Source: Ferruginibacter sp. HRS2-29 (GTDB taxonomy: Bacteria; Bacteroidota; Bacteroidia; Chitinophagales; Chitinophagaceae). From it: 64,000 nt of DNA. Below, piece after piece: positions 16,387-24,895 of this stretch; position 1 is the stretch's first letter, and each line of letters starts with the position of its first letter. The translations under genes were made by a program, and so were the position numbers. The stretch spans positions 62,001 to 126,000 of the forward strand of contig NZ_RJUB01000123.1 in NCBI RefSeq assembly GCF_024343615.1. The letters run 5' to 3'. A model generated the notes under the pieces. That model did not search any database. It worked only from the letters and a program-made list of their open reading frames with translations, and was not told the DNA's origin.

Positions 16387-16968
16387 ATGACCGAAGAGCA
16401 AATGCTTGCCGGAGTTATAAAGAACAATGCAGCCGCCCAGGAAGCATTGTATAACCGTTTCAGCCCCCGCATGTTGGGGGTTTGCTATCGGTTTGCCAAA
16501 AACCGTGAGGATGCGGAAGACATGTTGCAGGAAGGTTTTATCAAGGTATTCACCCAACTGCATCAGTACCGCAACGAAGGAGCACTCGAAGGCTGGATAC
16601 GCCGCATCGTAGTGCACACGTGCATCAACATCCTGAAGAAAAATAAAAAATTCACCGACAGCGTAGACATCATCCACGCGAATGGCATTCATATCAAAGA
16701 AGATATGATACCTGCGATCATGCAGGCCAAACAGGTGGTGGAATGCATCAGGATATTACCGATCGGTTATCGTACGGTGCTGAACCTTTATGCCATCGAA
16801 GGATTTTCTCACCGCGAGATCGGCCAGTTATTAGACATTGAAGAAAGTACCAGCCGCAGCCAGTATACCAGGGCAAAAGCAATGCTGGAAGAAATATTGG
16901 TGAAGAAAAGTATCATTTACAAAACAAGTGGCAAAAGTCTTTACGGCAAAACGGGTGTCGTAAGATAA
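16387..16968 (+). CDS. ECF-type RNA polymerase sigma factor
   Basis: A 193-residue ECF sigma factor. Region 2 is seen at about 20-90 (ALYNRFSPRMLGVCYRF, EDAEDMLQEGFIKVF, GALEGWIRRIVVH), and region 4 at about 120-175 (LPIGYRTVLNLYAIEGFSHREIGQLL, followed by STSRSQYTRAKAML). There is no extra domain. The next gene, 71 bp downstream on the same strand, encodes a protein with the features of a membrane-bound anti-sigma factor, so the two are probably a regulatory pair. The genes it controls cannot be read from this window. Confidence 0.93.
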   Translation: MTEEQMLAGVIKNNAAAQEALYNRFSPRMLGVCYRFAKNREDAEDMLQEGFIKVFTQLHQYRNEGALEGWIRRIVVHTCINILKKNKKFTDSVDIIHANGIHIKEDMIPAIMQAKQVVECIRILPIGYRTVLNLYAIEGFSHREIGQLLDIEESTSRSQYTRAKAMLEEILVKKSIIYKTSGKSLYGKTGVVR

Positions 16969-17039
16969 TATGAAGTGAAAAAGAAAATGACGATAAGGAT
17001 CCCGTTCAACCAAACTAACTAAAAAGCTTTTTGTGAAAC

Positions 17040-18557
17040 ATGGAAAATAAGTTTTACACAGACGACGAATTCGAACAGTTTTTGAAGGAAACCACTGATA
17101 ATTTCAGGATGTATCCTTCAAAGAAGGTATGGTACAGCATTTACAACGATCTGCACCCAAGCCGCAAATGGCCTTCGCTGGCGGTTTGCCTGCTGCTGAT
17201 CTTCGCTATATTGTTTGTAGGCATCACCAATAATAATTCAATCAACAAATCAAAAAGATCCCTCAACGGAAATAATTATTTCGCTTCCACATCTGAAAAT
17301 ACTGCAGATGAAACAGAAAATGCTCAAGAAGAAAGAACTGTGGCGATATTGGGTACAAGCAAAAACCCCCGGTCTTCTGCCATTGACCAGGATGGAAATG
17401 TAACCGGCAGCAGGGTGTCCGGTATGCTTACGCAAAAGGATCTGTCTACCTATTTTTTCCAGGATAATGGGACTAACCTGGCGACGCCTGGCAGCAACAT
17501 CTTAGTCGCACAAAATGACAACAACATAAATCCTGTCCTGTCTACAGCTTCCGCAAAAACTACTGCAACATCAAATCTTCCTGTTACAGCCAGCAGATCC
17601 GCAGCTATAAGCGGCGAAGAAAACAACACAACTGTTGATAACGATCTTACTGCGGCGAATGTTCAGCTTGAAGCCAACACACCTGAATCCAAAGAAGCCC
17701 TAAAAGCGACTCCAGACAAAGCCAATATCCTGAAAGACATGCTTTCCAAAGAGGATAAGGAATGGATTGAAAATTACGCTTACAACAATCAGGCTTCCAT
17801 CAGCAAATTCAAATCCAGGGCTGCGATACAATATTATGTGACTCCTTCTATCGGCTTCCGTTTCCTGAAAAGAAATAACGACTTTCATCCCAATATGAAC
17901 CAGCAGACATTGGTTTCATCCAATGGGCAACCCCAGCCAATATTGGATATAAATGATGAAGTGACACAAAAATCTGCCATCAACATGGAAGCGGGTGTGG
18001 TGGTATTGTACAACATTTCGAAAAGAACAAGGCTTAAAGGCGGTCTGCAATTCAACTATACCAGCTATATTTCTTTTGCCGATGGGCTGAAGCATCCGAC
18101 TCAGAGTTATCTTTTGCTCAACAACAACGGAGGTTACACCATGGCACCATGCCTGAGCGGTTATTCCAACAGTATCACCGGTGATAAAAATGAAAGACTG
18201 AACAACAAGACTGTACAATTGTCTTTACCTCTTGGAGCCGATTTCAAACTGCTGGGGAAGGATAAGCTGAAATGGTATGCCGGTGCCACCGTACAACCAA
18301 GCTTTACTACCGGCGGCCAGGTGTACGCAATTTCCGCAGATACAAAAAATTATGTGGAACAAAACGACCTGCTTCGCAAATGGAATTTCGCCGCAGGTGT
18401 CGAAACATTCGTGAGCTTCAAAACCCCGGGCGGGATCACTATCAATGCGGGGCCGCAACTGAGGTACCAGTTCCTTTCTACTTATAAAAAACAATACAGC
18501 TATACCGAAAAATTGTACAACGTAGGTATCAAGCTTGGCCTTACAAAATCATTCTGA
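17040..18557 (+). CDS. Probable dual-membrane-spanning anti-sigma factor (N-terminal cytoplasmic domain, TM helix, outer-membrane barrel)
   Basis: A 505-residue protein with an unusual layout. Residues 1-42 are charged and soluble (FEQFLKETTDNFRMYPSKK, VWYSIYNDLHPSRKW). Residues about 43-62 form one membrane helix (PSLAVCLLLIFAILFVGITN). About 65-250 is a long Ser/Thr/Asn-rich linker, and 260-505 is a beta-rich domain ending in Phe, typical of outer-membrane barrels. There is no cleavable signal peptide, so the N-terminus would stay in the cytosol. This matches the dual-membrane anti-sigma (Dma) proteins that I recall being described in Bacteroides thetaiotaomicron next to ECF sigma factors. 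The pairing with the sigma gene 71 bp upstream supports this. Barrel identity is inferred from pattern only. Confidence 0.7.
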   Translation: MENKFYTDDEFEQFLKETTDNFRMYPSKKVWYSIYNDLHPSRKWPSLAVCLLLIFAILFVGITNNNSINKSKRSLNGNNYFASTSENTADETENAQEERTVAILGTSKNPRSSAIDQDGNVTGSRVSGMLTQKDLSTYFFQDNGTNLATPGSNILVAQNDNNINPVLSTASAKTTATSNLPVTASRSAAISGEENNTTVDNDLTAANVQLEANTPESKEALKATPDKANILKDMLSKEDKEWIENYAYNNQASISKFKSRAAIQYYVTPSIGFRFLKRNNDFHPNMNQQTLVSSNGQPQPILDINDEVTQKSAINMEAGVVVLYNISKRTRLKGGLQFNYTSYISFADGLKHPTQSYLLLNNNGGYTMAPCLSGYSNSITGDKNERLNNKTVQLSLPLGADFKLLGKDKLKWYAGATVQPSFTTGGQVYAISADTKNYVEQNDLLRKWNFAAGVETFVSFKTPGGITINAGPQLRYQFLSTYKKQYSYTEKLYNVGIKLGLTKSF

Positions 18558-18573
18558 TAACAGTTCATATTTC

Positions 18574-18606
18574 AAAAGCGCAACGTCAGATGTTGCGCTT
18601 TTTTTA
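18574..18606 (+). terminator. Rho-independent terminator of the sigma/anti-sigma pair
   Basis: AAAGCGCAAC (18575-18584) pairs with GTTGCGCTTT (18592-18601) around a 7-base loop, followed by T residues to 18606. It lies 17 bp after the stop codon of the barrel protein. Confidence 0.88.
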
Positions 18607-18650
18607 TGCCGGCATTAGTTGCGATAGCAGATAAGAGTTAATTTTGAAGA

Positions 18651-19241
18651 ATGAAAATGATCCTTTCCATATTTTTAAGTACACTCATTCTATTCGGTTG
18701 CAAAGGCAAAAAATCCGCAGGCGACACTGCAGGCACTACTGCTACTGATACGGCAGAAGTTCTGCGTTATTTCCCTGTAACCAATTACATCAAAGGGCAG
18801 GTTGCCGACATTAAATCGATTGGTATAAACCCTTTAAAATATATCACCAGGGGGAATCAGCAGGATTCTGTATGGATAAAAGATGATGGATTATTGCAGG
18901 AAGTCACTGCTTTCCTGCAGCCTGTCATTGATACCGCGAATATGATACCCTTTTTCAGAGAAGAGAAATTTCTCGATCAGAGCGTGAATGCTTATACATT
19001 TACTTATTCCCCTATCGGAAAACTCCCCGACAGTATCCAGTTGCGGCATTGGGATGTGTATATAGATCCTCAGGAGGGTAAAGTGCGTAGGGTGTACATG
19101 GTAAAAGACCTGGGAAACGGCAGGCAGCAACAATTGACCTGGAATGCTTCGGAAAAATGGTGTAAGATACTTGAGCTTTCCACAAAACCTGATGGAACGG
19201 CTTTTGTAGATAGTGAACAAAAGATCATCTGGAATTTTTAA
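18651..19241 (+). CDS. Uncharacterised lipoprotein, 196 residues
   Basis: The N-terminus MKMILSIFLSTLILFGC is a lipoprotein signal with Cys17. A Thr/Ala/Gly-rich linker follows (AGDTAGTTATDTAEV). The mature domain of about 155 residues has no motif that I recognise; it contains LRYFPVTNYIKGQVADIKSI and a later FTYSPIGKLPDSIQLRHWDVYIDPQ, suggesting an alpha+beta fold. It is transcribed just upstream of uvrC (6 bp between stop and start), so the two are probably cotranscribed, although no functional link to DNA repair is evident. Confidence 0.75.
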   Translation: MKMILSIFLSTLILFGCKGKKSAGDTAGTTATDTAEVLRYFPVTNYIKGQVADIKSIGINPLKYITRGNQQDSVWIKDDGLLQEVTAFLQPVIDTANMIPFFREEKFLDQSVNAYTFTYSPIGKLPDSIQLRHWDVYIDPQEGKVRRVYMVKDLGNGRQQQLTWNASEKWCKILELSTKPDGTAFVDSEQKIIWNF

Positions 19242-19247
19242 GATAAC

Positions 19248-21053
19248 ATGACAGCAGAACAATTTTCAGCGATTTCATCTACCATACCTGCTGCCCCGGG
19301 AATTTACAAGTATTTCGATGCTTCCGGCAAGATCATTTATGTAGGAAAAGCAAAGCACCTGCGTAAAAGGGTCAGTAGTTATTTTGCCAGGAATAAGACA
19401 AATTATAAAACGATCGAACTGGTGCACCGCATCAGCAAAATTGAATTCACCATAGTGAACAACGAGCACGATGCCTTCCTGCTGGAGAATACGCTCATCA
19501 AAGAACATCAGCCACAATTCAATATCGACCTGAAGGATGACAAGAGTTATCCTTACATCGTAGTGAAGAATGAAGCCTTTCCCCGCATTTTTCTCACAAG
19601 AAGAAAGATAAAGGACGGATCGCAATATTTCGGGCCTTATACATCCGTGGCCAAAGTCCGCGACCTGCTGAACTTCATCAAACAAAACATACAATTGCGA
19701 ACCTGTAAGCTGAACCTTACGGATTCCAACATCAAGAAAAATAAGTTCAAAGTTTGTCTCGAATATCACCTGGGCAATTGCAAGGGACCATGCGAAGGGC
19801 TGCAATCGGCGGAAGATTACAATGATGGGTTGTTGCAGTTGAAAAGCCTGCTGAAAGGTAATATTTCGCCGGTGTTGCAAAATTTCAAAACCCGGCAAAA
19901 GGTACATATCGAAAAAATGGAGTTTGAAAAAGCAGCTTTCTACCAGAGTAAGATCGAACACCTGCAGCAATACCAATCCCGTTCTTCGGTGGTGAATACC
20001 AACACGGGAACTGTGGATGTTTTCAGCATAATTGAAGAAGGCGATACGGCTTATGTGAATTACCTGGCGGTGAGTAACGGCAGTATCATTCAGACAAAAA
20101 CCATCACCCTCGAAAAGAAACTGGATGAAAGCCCGGAAGAGGTACTGGCATTCGCGATCATACAGCTAAGGCAGGTTTTTGAAAGTGAAGCCACGGAAAT
20201 CATTGTGCCTATGCCGTTGGATTATGCGGAGCCGGGCATTACAGTTACTGTTCCTAAAGCAGGTGATAAAAAACGGCTGCTGGATCTCTCTGAGAAGAAC
20301 GTGAATTATTTCACCGAAGAATTAAAGGCAAAGAAAATACTCAGGCTGGAAGGAAAAACGACTGATGAGAAGATGAAAGTGCTGGAGCAGCTGCAGGAAG
20401 ACCTTCATTTATCGGCGTTGCCGGTGCATATAGAATGTTTTGATAACTCCAATTTCCAGGGAAGTTACCCGGTAGCAGCGATGGTTTGTTTTAAGAACGG
20501 GGAGCCGAGTAAAAAAGATTACCGGCATTTTAATATCAAAACAGTGGAAGGCATCAACGATTTCGCATCTATGTCTGAAGTGGTTTACAGGCGTTATAAG
20601 CGTGTGCTCGAGGAAAATGCGCCATTGCCCCAGCTCATTATCATTGATGGAGGTAAAGGGCAGCTGAGCGCTGCTATGCAAAGCATCGATGAGCTTGACC
20701 TCAGGGGTAAAGTAACATTGGTGGGTTTGGCAAAAAATGAAGAAGAATTGTTTTATGCCGGCGATACTTCGTCATTAAAGCTTGCCTGGGATAGTGAAAG
20801 CCTGAAGCTGATCCGCCGAATCAGGGATGAAGTGCATCGTTTCGGTATTACATTTCACCGGAACAAGCGTAGCAAAGGCACATTCAAAAACGAACTGGAA
20901 GGCATTAAAGGTATCGGCAAGGAAACTGCTTCTATGCTGTTGAAAATGTTCAAATCTGTGAAGAAAATAAAGGAAGCCGATACTGCTGAAATAGAAAAAC
21001 TGATCGGCAAGTCAAAAACCCTCATACTTAAGGAAGGGCTGAAAGTTGAGTAA
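19248..21053 (+). CDS. uvrC: Excinuclease ABC subunit C
   Basis: UvrC makes both incisions in nucleotide excision repair. The N-terminal GIY-YIG nuclease is at about 15-95 (APGIYKYFDASGKIIYVGKA, with Tyr20 and Tyr31). A cysteine-containing linker follows (CLEYHLGNCKGPCEGLQS), then the UVR motif near 205-240, the RNase H-like second nuclease (ECFDNSNFQGSYPVAAMV) near 385-405, and C-terminal helix-hairpin-helix repeats (GIKGIGKETASMLLKMF). At 601 residues it is standard length. The C-terminal part of uvrA is at the other end of the window, about 42 kb away, so the genes are not an operon. Confidence 0.96.
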   Translation: MTAEQFSAISSTIPAAPGIYKYFDASGKIIYVGKAKHLRKRVSSYFARNKTNYKTIELVHRISKIEFTIVNNEHDAFLLENTLIKEHQPQFNIDLKDDKSYPYIVVKNEAFPRIFLTRRKIKDGSQYFGPYTSVAKVRDLLNFIKQNIQLRTCKLNLTDSNIKKNKFKVCLEYHLGNCKGPCEGLQSAEDYNDGLLQLKSLLKGNISPVLQNFKTRQKVHIEKMEFEKAAFYQSKIEHLQQYQSRSSVVNTNTGTVDVFSIIEEGDTAYVNYLAVSNGSIIQTKTITLEKKLDESPEEVLAFAIIQLRQVFESEATEIIVPMPLDYAEPGITVTVPKAGDKKRLLDLSEKNVNYFTEELKAKKILRLEGKTTDEKMKVLEQLQEDLHLSALPVHIECFDNSNFQGSYPVAAMVCFKNGEPSKKDYRHFNIKTVEGINDFASMSEVVYRRYKRVLEENAPLPQLIIIDGGKGQLSAAMQSIDELDLRGKVTLVGLAKNEEELFYAGDTSSLKLAWDSESLKLIRRIRDEVHRFGITFHRNKRSKGTFKNELEGIKGIGKETASMLLKMFKSVKKIKEADTAEIEKLIGKSKTLILKEGLKVE

Positions 21054-21145
21054 TGTACGCTGAAGCCCTGTTTTGGCCGGGGCAATGGTCAATGGTGAAA
21101 TCTTCGGGGGTGTTTTAGAAAACGCATGGTTAAAATAACTGCCCT

Positions 21146-21190
21146 TATTCGTGTAATTCGTGTAATTCGTGTAATTAGTTTAATTCGTGG
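21146..21190. repeat. Tandem GTGTAATTC array (AATTCGTGTAAT family)
   Basis: A 9-bp period array: three GTGTAATTC-type units (21151-21177) flanked by degenerate copies, giving two exact AATTCGTGTAAT 12-mers at 21155-21166 and 21164-21175. It has one arm only; no complementary arm was found in the spacer. Confidence 0.75.
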
Positions 21191-21191
21191 T

Positions 21192-21223
21192 AAAAAAAAG
21201 GGCCAGGATAGAAATCCAGCCCC
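21192..21223 (-). terminator. Second minus-strand terminator beyond gldN
   Basis: On the minus strand GGGGCTGGAT and ATCCTGGCCC pair (two mismatches, loop TTCT, 21200-21223), followed by eight T residues (21192-21199). It backs up the stronger terminator at 21325-21355. Confidence 0.55.
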
Positions 21224-21324
21224 GTTTTAAAATCCAATATCCTATGAAAAACCGATGTAAAAGTAAGGTGGTTTTGTATATCTGCCAATACCCAATAAGG
21301 GGTATTTTTAAAATATTTCCCACA

Positions 21325-21355
21325 AATAAAAAACCCTCCGATAAATCGGAGGGTT
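21325..21355 (-). terminator. Terminator of the gldKLMN operon
   Basis: On the minus strand AACCCTCCGA pairs with TCGGAGGGTT (perfect 10 bp, loop TTTA, bases 21332-21355) and is followed by a T-rich run (TTTTATTTG). It lies 22 bp past the gldN stop. Confidence 0.9.
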
Positions 21356-21377
21356 CCTAAGAAATTAGTATTGGTAT

Positions 21378-22397
21378 TTAATAACTCCACAGATCCTGTT
21401 CGTAATTAAATATTTTTTCCTTGATATTTTCACCTTCAAGTAGTTGAAGGATAGTGTTATCTGACAAACCTGGATAATTTTTGATCAGCCTGTCGTAAGG
21501 ATTATCGATGGTGCTTTTGATGATACGGCCATAGAACATGCGGCTTTCGAACAGTTCTTCCCAGGTCATGCGTGCACCAAAGTTTTTACCATTGTATACT
21601 TCGTATTTGGCAAATGTTGCACGCATGTCAGGGTAGTAAACCCAGAACAATTCAGTTTCTCCTAAGTTAACACCTTGAGAAGTAATAACATTTTTTACCG
21701 GTGCTATCCCAAGTATCCTCCAGAATAACCTGGAGCTTTCCTTATCGAAGATCACTTCTTCCTTGATACGGAACTTGTAGAATGAATCATAACTGATATC
21801 ATTATATTTCTTCACAGTACCAGTCAGGTTACCCAACGTGTCATACATTGGAACGTCGATCGGATCGCCAGTGATGGCTTTGGCTACTTCGCCTACAGTC
21901 ATGGGGGTGGTGAACCGATCGTCAATATTGCTAAAGACAGTCACCGCACTATCCTGGATCGCCTGCAGGAGAATAGAAATGAAGCGCTGGTTACCGTTGC
22001 TCTCATCTGCAGAGTAGCGGAAAGGCAGGTTTATCTTTTCCCGGGTATCTATCTCACGCCAGATCTTGTGCCTGTATACCGCATCATCTGCACGCAGATG
22101 TTCGTATGGCAATGGGGTACGATCCCTCAAAACTGTTGTTTCCACAGCTTCATCCGGGCGTAACGACTTCAATACCTTTTTGATCGGCAAAGTATCTATT
22201 GCCGGAGCGGGAGCTGCTACCACTGCCGCGATAGTATCCACTACCGGGGCCGATTGCTGTATCTTAGCCTTTGTCTTGGTCTTGGTGGTACGTTTGGTTG
22301 ATTTACGCGCCGGCGCTTTTTTCTTTTGGGCAAAAGCTCCGTCGGCAATACCGCCTAACAATACCATCAACAAAAGAATTCTCGAAAACTTTTTCAT
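21378..22397 (-). CDS. gldN: Gliding motility / type IX secretion protein GldN
   Basis: GldN (PorN) is a periplasmic component that, with GldK, forms a ring at the outer membrane of the type IX secretion system. ATG 22397 is chosen for the signal peptide MKKFSRILLLMVLLGGIADGAFAQ; a longer start would overlap gldM. After a Lys/Thr/Ala-rich linker (about 25-75) comes the conserved domain with REKINLPFRYSADE, SIL LQAIQDSAV-type helices, RIKEEVIFDKESS, and the C-terminal ARMTWEELFESRMFYGRIIKSTIDNPYD. Length 339. It is the last gene of gldK-gldL-gldM-gldN, 10 bp from gldM, with a strong terminator after it. Confidence 0.94.
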   Translation of the reverse strand: MKKFSRILLLMVLLGGIADGAFAQKKKAPARKSTKRTTKTKTKAKIQQSAPVVDTIAAVVAAPAPAIDTLPIKKVLKSLRPDEAVETTVLRDRTPLPYEHLRADDAVYRHKIWREIDTREKINLPFRYSADESNGNQRFISILLQAIQDSAVTVFSNIDDRFTTPMTVGEVAKAITGDPIDVPMYDTLGNLTGTVKKYNDISYDSFYKFRIKEEVIFDKESSRLFWRILGIAPVKNVITSQGVNLGETELFWVYYPDMRATFAKYEVYNGKNFGARMTWEELFESRMFYGRIIKSTIDNPYDRLIKNYPGLSDNTILQLLEGENIKEKIFNYEQDLWSY

Positions 22398-22407
22398 ACT
22401 TATTATT

Positions 22408-23922
22408 TTAATACAGTGCGATGGATTTACCATCAATTGATCTTACGCCGTCTGGACCAGATACTTTGATATTGTCAAAAGAAATAACTGAACCCGGACC
22501 ACATCTCTGCATGAACGCAGACAAACCACCCAGGCTGTTCCCGTTTATAGAAGCGGTAACTACGTTAGGGAAATTTGCACCGGAGAAATAAACAGTAGCA
22601 CTTACTACGCTATACCTCAGGTCGAAATCAAAGTTTTCCAACTCTGCCCTGCAGCTTGTCTGGCTTTTAAACGCAACGGATGCCATCCTTATTTTACCGT
22701 CACCTACTTTAAATACCGGATCAGGAATCCTTTTCACCCTGAAATCGAACTTGCTTGGGTTACCATCAGCAACAACACTGATACTTGCAGCACCGATAGC
22801 GCTTACACGCACGGTCCTTTTAGAACCTGTTCCGATAATAGTACCGCCACTCATACTAACCGTTGTTTTATCCCAACCAGTCGGTGAACCGATAGTTACA
22901 GGATTATCCACGCCGATGTAGAATACGTTCATCTTATCAAGCATCACAGCGGCTCCACCAGGAGTACCTACGGTATACTCAACATTTTTAGTTTCTGTTT
23001 TTTCAATACCATCCTGGTCTTTGTAACGGATAGTTACAGGAACAGAATGTGAACCGCCGCCATTAGCTTTAACTTTGTAAGTACCTTGTCCATCAACAAC
23101 TGGTACGCCAGAACCACCGATAGTGATCTGTGGAGCTGCAGCAGAGCTGTAAGCACCAATACCGGCTGTGATAGTAACTTCATCACCAGGCATTACATAG
23201 TTAGCGCTCTGCCCGAGCAAAACACCAGTTTTGTCGAAACGGATCGCCACCGCATCAATCTGGCTATGAGCATAAGCCACTACCTGATTTTCAGCATTCT
23301 TAATGTTATTCTGGTATTTACTAAGCAAAGTGATGGCTGCCACTGTTGGCATCATCCTGAAGCTTGCTGTTGTATTGTCTTTTCCATCAGCAGATACATC
23401 TACCGGAAAAGTAGCTTCGAATTGTTTTTTGATAGCCGGGTCGATGTTCAGCATCGCAGTACGATAAGCACGCAACCTGTCATCAAGATCTTTACCCTTT
23501 TTTTCTGTATCCATCAAACGGGAAGAAGCATTCAGATCATCTAATTTATAATCCTGTTCTCCGTGCTCGTTCAACACTATATTTCCAGCCGCATCCTTTT
23601 TCAAGCCTGATGCTGTTTTAAGTTCTGTTTTCAGAGTTTCCAAATAGTTATTCAGATCTTCAGAAAGTTTCTTTGCCTGATCGGCTTTAGGTTTCCAAAT
23701 CTCAGCTTTCGCCTTTGTTTTCTCATCCGCCAATTTGCCATCTAATGACTTGAATAAAGTCTGATTCGAAGTCTCGATATTGTTGTTAGAAGTCATAAGA
23801 CTTTTATCAACTGTTTTAAAGGCATCGATCACTTCCGCTGATACGTTCAATGCTAACAATGCTGTAAGCACCAAATACATCAGGTTGATCATCTTCTGCC
23901 GGGGCTCTTTAGGTAAAGCCAT
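22408..23922 (-). CDS. gldM: Gliding motility / type IX secretion motor protein GldM
   Basis: GldM (PorM) forms, with GldL, the proton-driven inner-membrane motor of type IX secretion and gliding. The 504-residue protein has a short cytoplasmic N-terminus with Arg8 (KEPRQK) just before a single membrane helix (about 11-30, INLMYLVLTALLALNVSAEV). The periplasmic part follows in four domains; the D2 region contains GQSANYVMPGDEVTITAGIG and ends about residue 325, followed by D3-D4 with NPVTIGSPTGW and CGPGSVISFDNIKV. It is in an operon with gldK, gldL and gldN. A shorter, related lipoprotein lies at 62.3 kb. Confidence 0.96.
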   Translation of the reverse strand: MALPKEPRQKMINLMYLVLTALLALNVSAEVIDAFKTVDKSLMTSNNNIETSNQTLFKSLDGKLADEKTKAKAEIWKPKADQAKKLSEDLNNYLETLKTELKTASGLKKDAAGNIVLNEHGEQDYKLDDLNASSRLMDTEKKGKDLDDRLRAYRTAMLNIDPAIKKQFEATFPVDVSADGKDNTTASFRMMPTVAAITLLSKYQNNIKNAENQVVAYAHSQIDAVAIRFDKTGVLLGQSANYVMPGDEVTITAGIGAYSSAAAPQITIGGSGVPVVDGQGTYKVKANGGGSHSVPVTIRYKDQDGIEKTETKNVEYTVGTPGGAAVMLDKMNVFYIGVDNPVTIGSPTGWDKTTVSMSGGTIIGTGSKRTVRVSAIGAASISVVADGNPSKFDFRVKRIPDPVFKVGDGKIRMASVAFKSQTSCRAELENFDFDLRYSVVSATVYFSGANFPNVVTASINGNSLGGLSAFMQRCGPGSVISFDNIKVSGPDGVRSIDGKSIALY

Positions 23923-23984
23923 ATCTGGTTAGTATTTTTGGTTTTGTTAAATATTGTTTGGATTAAGAGACAATCATTCACTGA

Positions 23985-24740
23985 TTATCTGCCCTGCATA
24001 GCGCTCAACATGTTTCCGTAAACAGAGTTCAGTTTGCTCAGGTTGGTAGCCAATGCGCCGATCTGATCTTTTGCTTTGTTAGCATCGTCAACACTGCTCA
24101 TCATAGCCTGGCTGGCTTCAGCCATTTTACCATAAAAACCATTCAATGCTTTCAGGTGGTTGTTGCTTTCTTTCAATTCCAGTTCGTAGATAGTGTTCAA
24201 AGAACCAAGGTTCTTGGTCAATACCTGTACTTGTTCGTGGAAACCTTTAGCGCTTTCAGAAGCGTTGTTGAAAGAAGCCATGGTAGTAGCGCTCGCACTG
24301 AATGCAGTTGCCATGTTACCGATAGCGGTAGTTGCTTCTTTTGTTTTTGTGCTGAAATCGCTGGTAGATTTTACAACATCACCAACTTCAGATATACCGG
24401 TTACAGTAGTTCCCAGTTTCTGGAAACCTTCGCCTAATTTTTTAAGATTTGCCGGAGTGATATCCGCTTCCTGCAGCATTTTATCCATGCTTTTCAGGGC
24501 AGGGTTGCCTGTTTCAACAGTAGCAACTGATACAGCTCCTTCCGGAGGCGGTGCCAACAGGTAAAGTAATGCGTATCCAAGGAAGATTGCAGCTTCCGTA
24601 TAAAGACCTATTTTAAGCCAAAGATCAGCGCCTGGAGCGTGAGTGATTTTGAAAAGTGCTCCGAGAAGTACAGGTACAGCCGCAGCTGAAACTAGGATGT
24701 TAAGAACGCGATCGATTGGACGTGATTGACCAGCAGCCAT
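23985..24740 (-). CDS. gldL: Gliding motility / type IX secretion motor protein GldL
   Basis: GldL pairs with GldM as the type IX secretion motor. Two N-terminal membrane helices are visible (about 11-29, RVLNILVSAAAVPVLLGALF, and 44-62). The membrane-embedded glutamate that matters for proton use in the family is present at Glu49 (GLYTEAAIFLGYAL). The remaining 180 residues are a long helical cytoplasmic region rich in Ala, Gln and Lys (probably coiled coil). Length 251, with the usual C-terminal tail. It lies between gldK and gldM, 62 bp upstream of gldM. Confidence 0.95.
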   Translation of the reverse strand: MAAGQSRPIDRVLNILVSAAAVPVLLGALFKITHAPGADLWLKIGLYTEAAIFLGYALLYLLAPPPEGAVSVATVETGNPALKSMDKMLQEADITPANLKKLGEGFQKLGTTVTGISEVGDVVKSTSDFSTKTKEATTAIGNMATAFSASATTMASFNNASESAKGFHEQVQVLTKNLGSLNTIYELELKESNNHLKALNGFYGKMAEASQAMMSSVDDANKAKDQIGALATNLSKLNSVYGNMLSAMQGR

Positions 24741-24808
24741 AATTTAAAGAGTTTTAAGTTTTAAATGGGATTGTTATTGTTGATTAATTAGAGAAAAGTT
24801 CGGGAAAT

Positions 24809-24844
24809 AATAACCCATTTCATTTTTAATTAAAATGGGTTATT
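24809..24844. repeat. Stem-loop in the gldK-gldL spacer
   Basis: AATAACCCATTT (24809-24820) and AAATGGGTTATT (24833-24844) form a perfect 12-bp stem. No T-run follows it on the minus strand, so a complete terminator is unlikely. It may tune transcript level or processing between gldK and gldL. Confidence 0.65.
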
Positions 24845-24895
24845 ACAGTAAGTTATGTTGAACTAGAATTGTTATCTATAGAATGATATTTATTA

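Larger units (their letters stand above)
21054..21377. other. 324-bp spacer between uvrC and gldN: repeats and terminators
   Basis: No gene is supported here. A 71-codon open frame on the minus strand (21175-21390) overlaps the gldN stop and both terminators and is not believed. The stretch contains the AATTCGTGTAAT-family tandem array at 21146-21190 and two minus-strand terminators. From 21054 to 21145 I see nothing else. Confidence 0.7.

Noticed and set aside
19275-19976. A 233-codon open frame antisense to uvrC
   Set aside because: It lies wholly within uvrC on the other strand, has no recognisable domain, and the sense frame is a complete uvrC.
21175-21390. A 71-codon minus-strand open frame downstream of gldN
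   Set aside because: It overlaps the gldN stop and both terminators and has no signal, domain or promoter.
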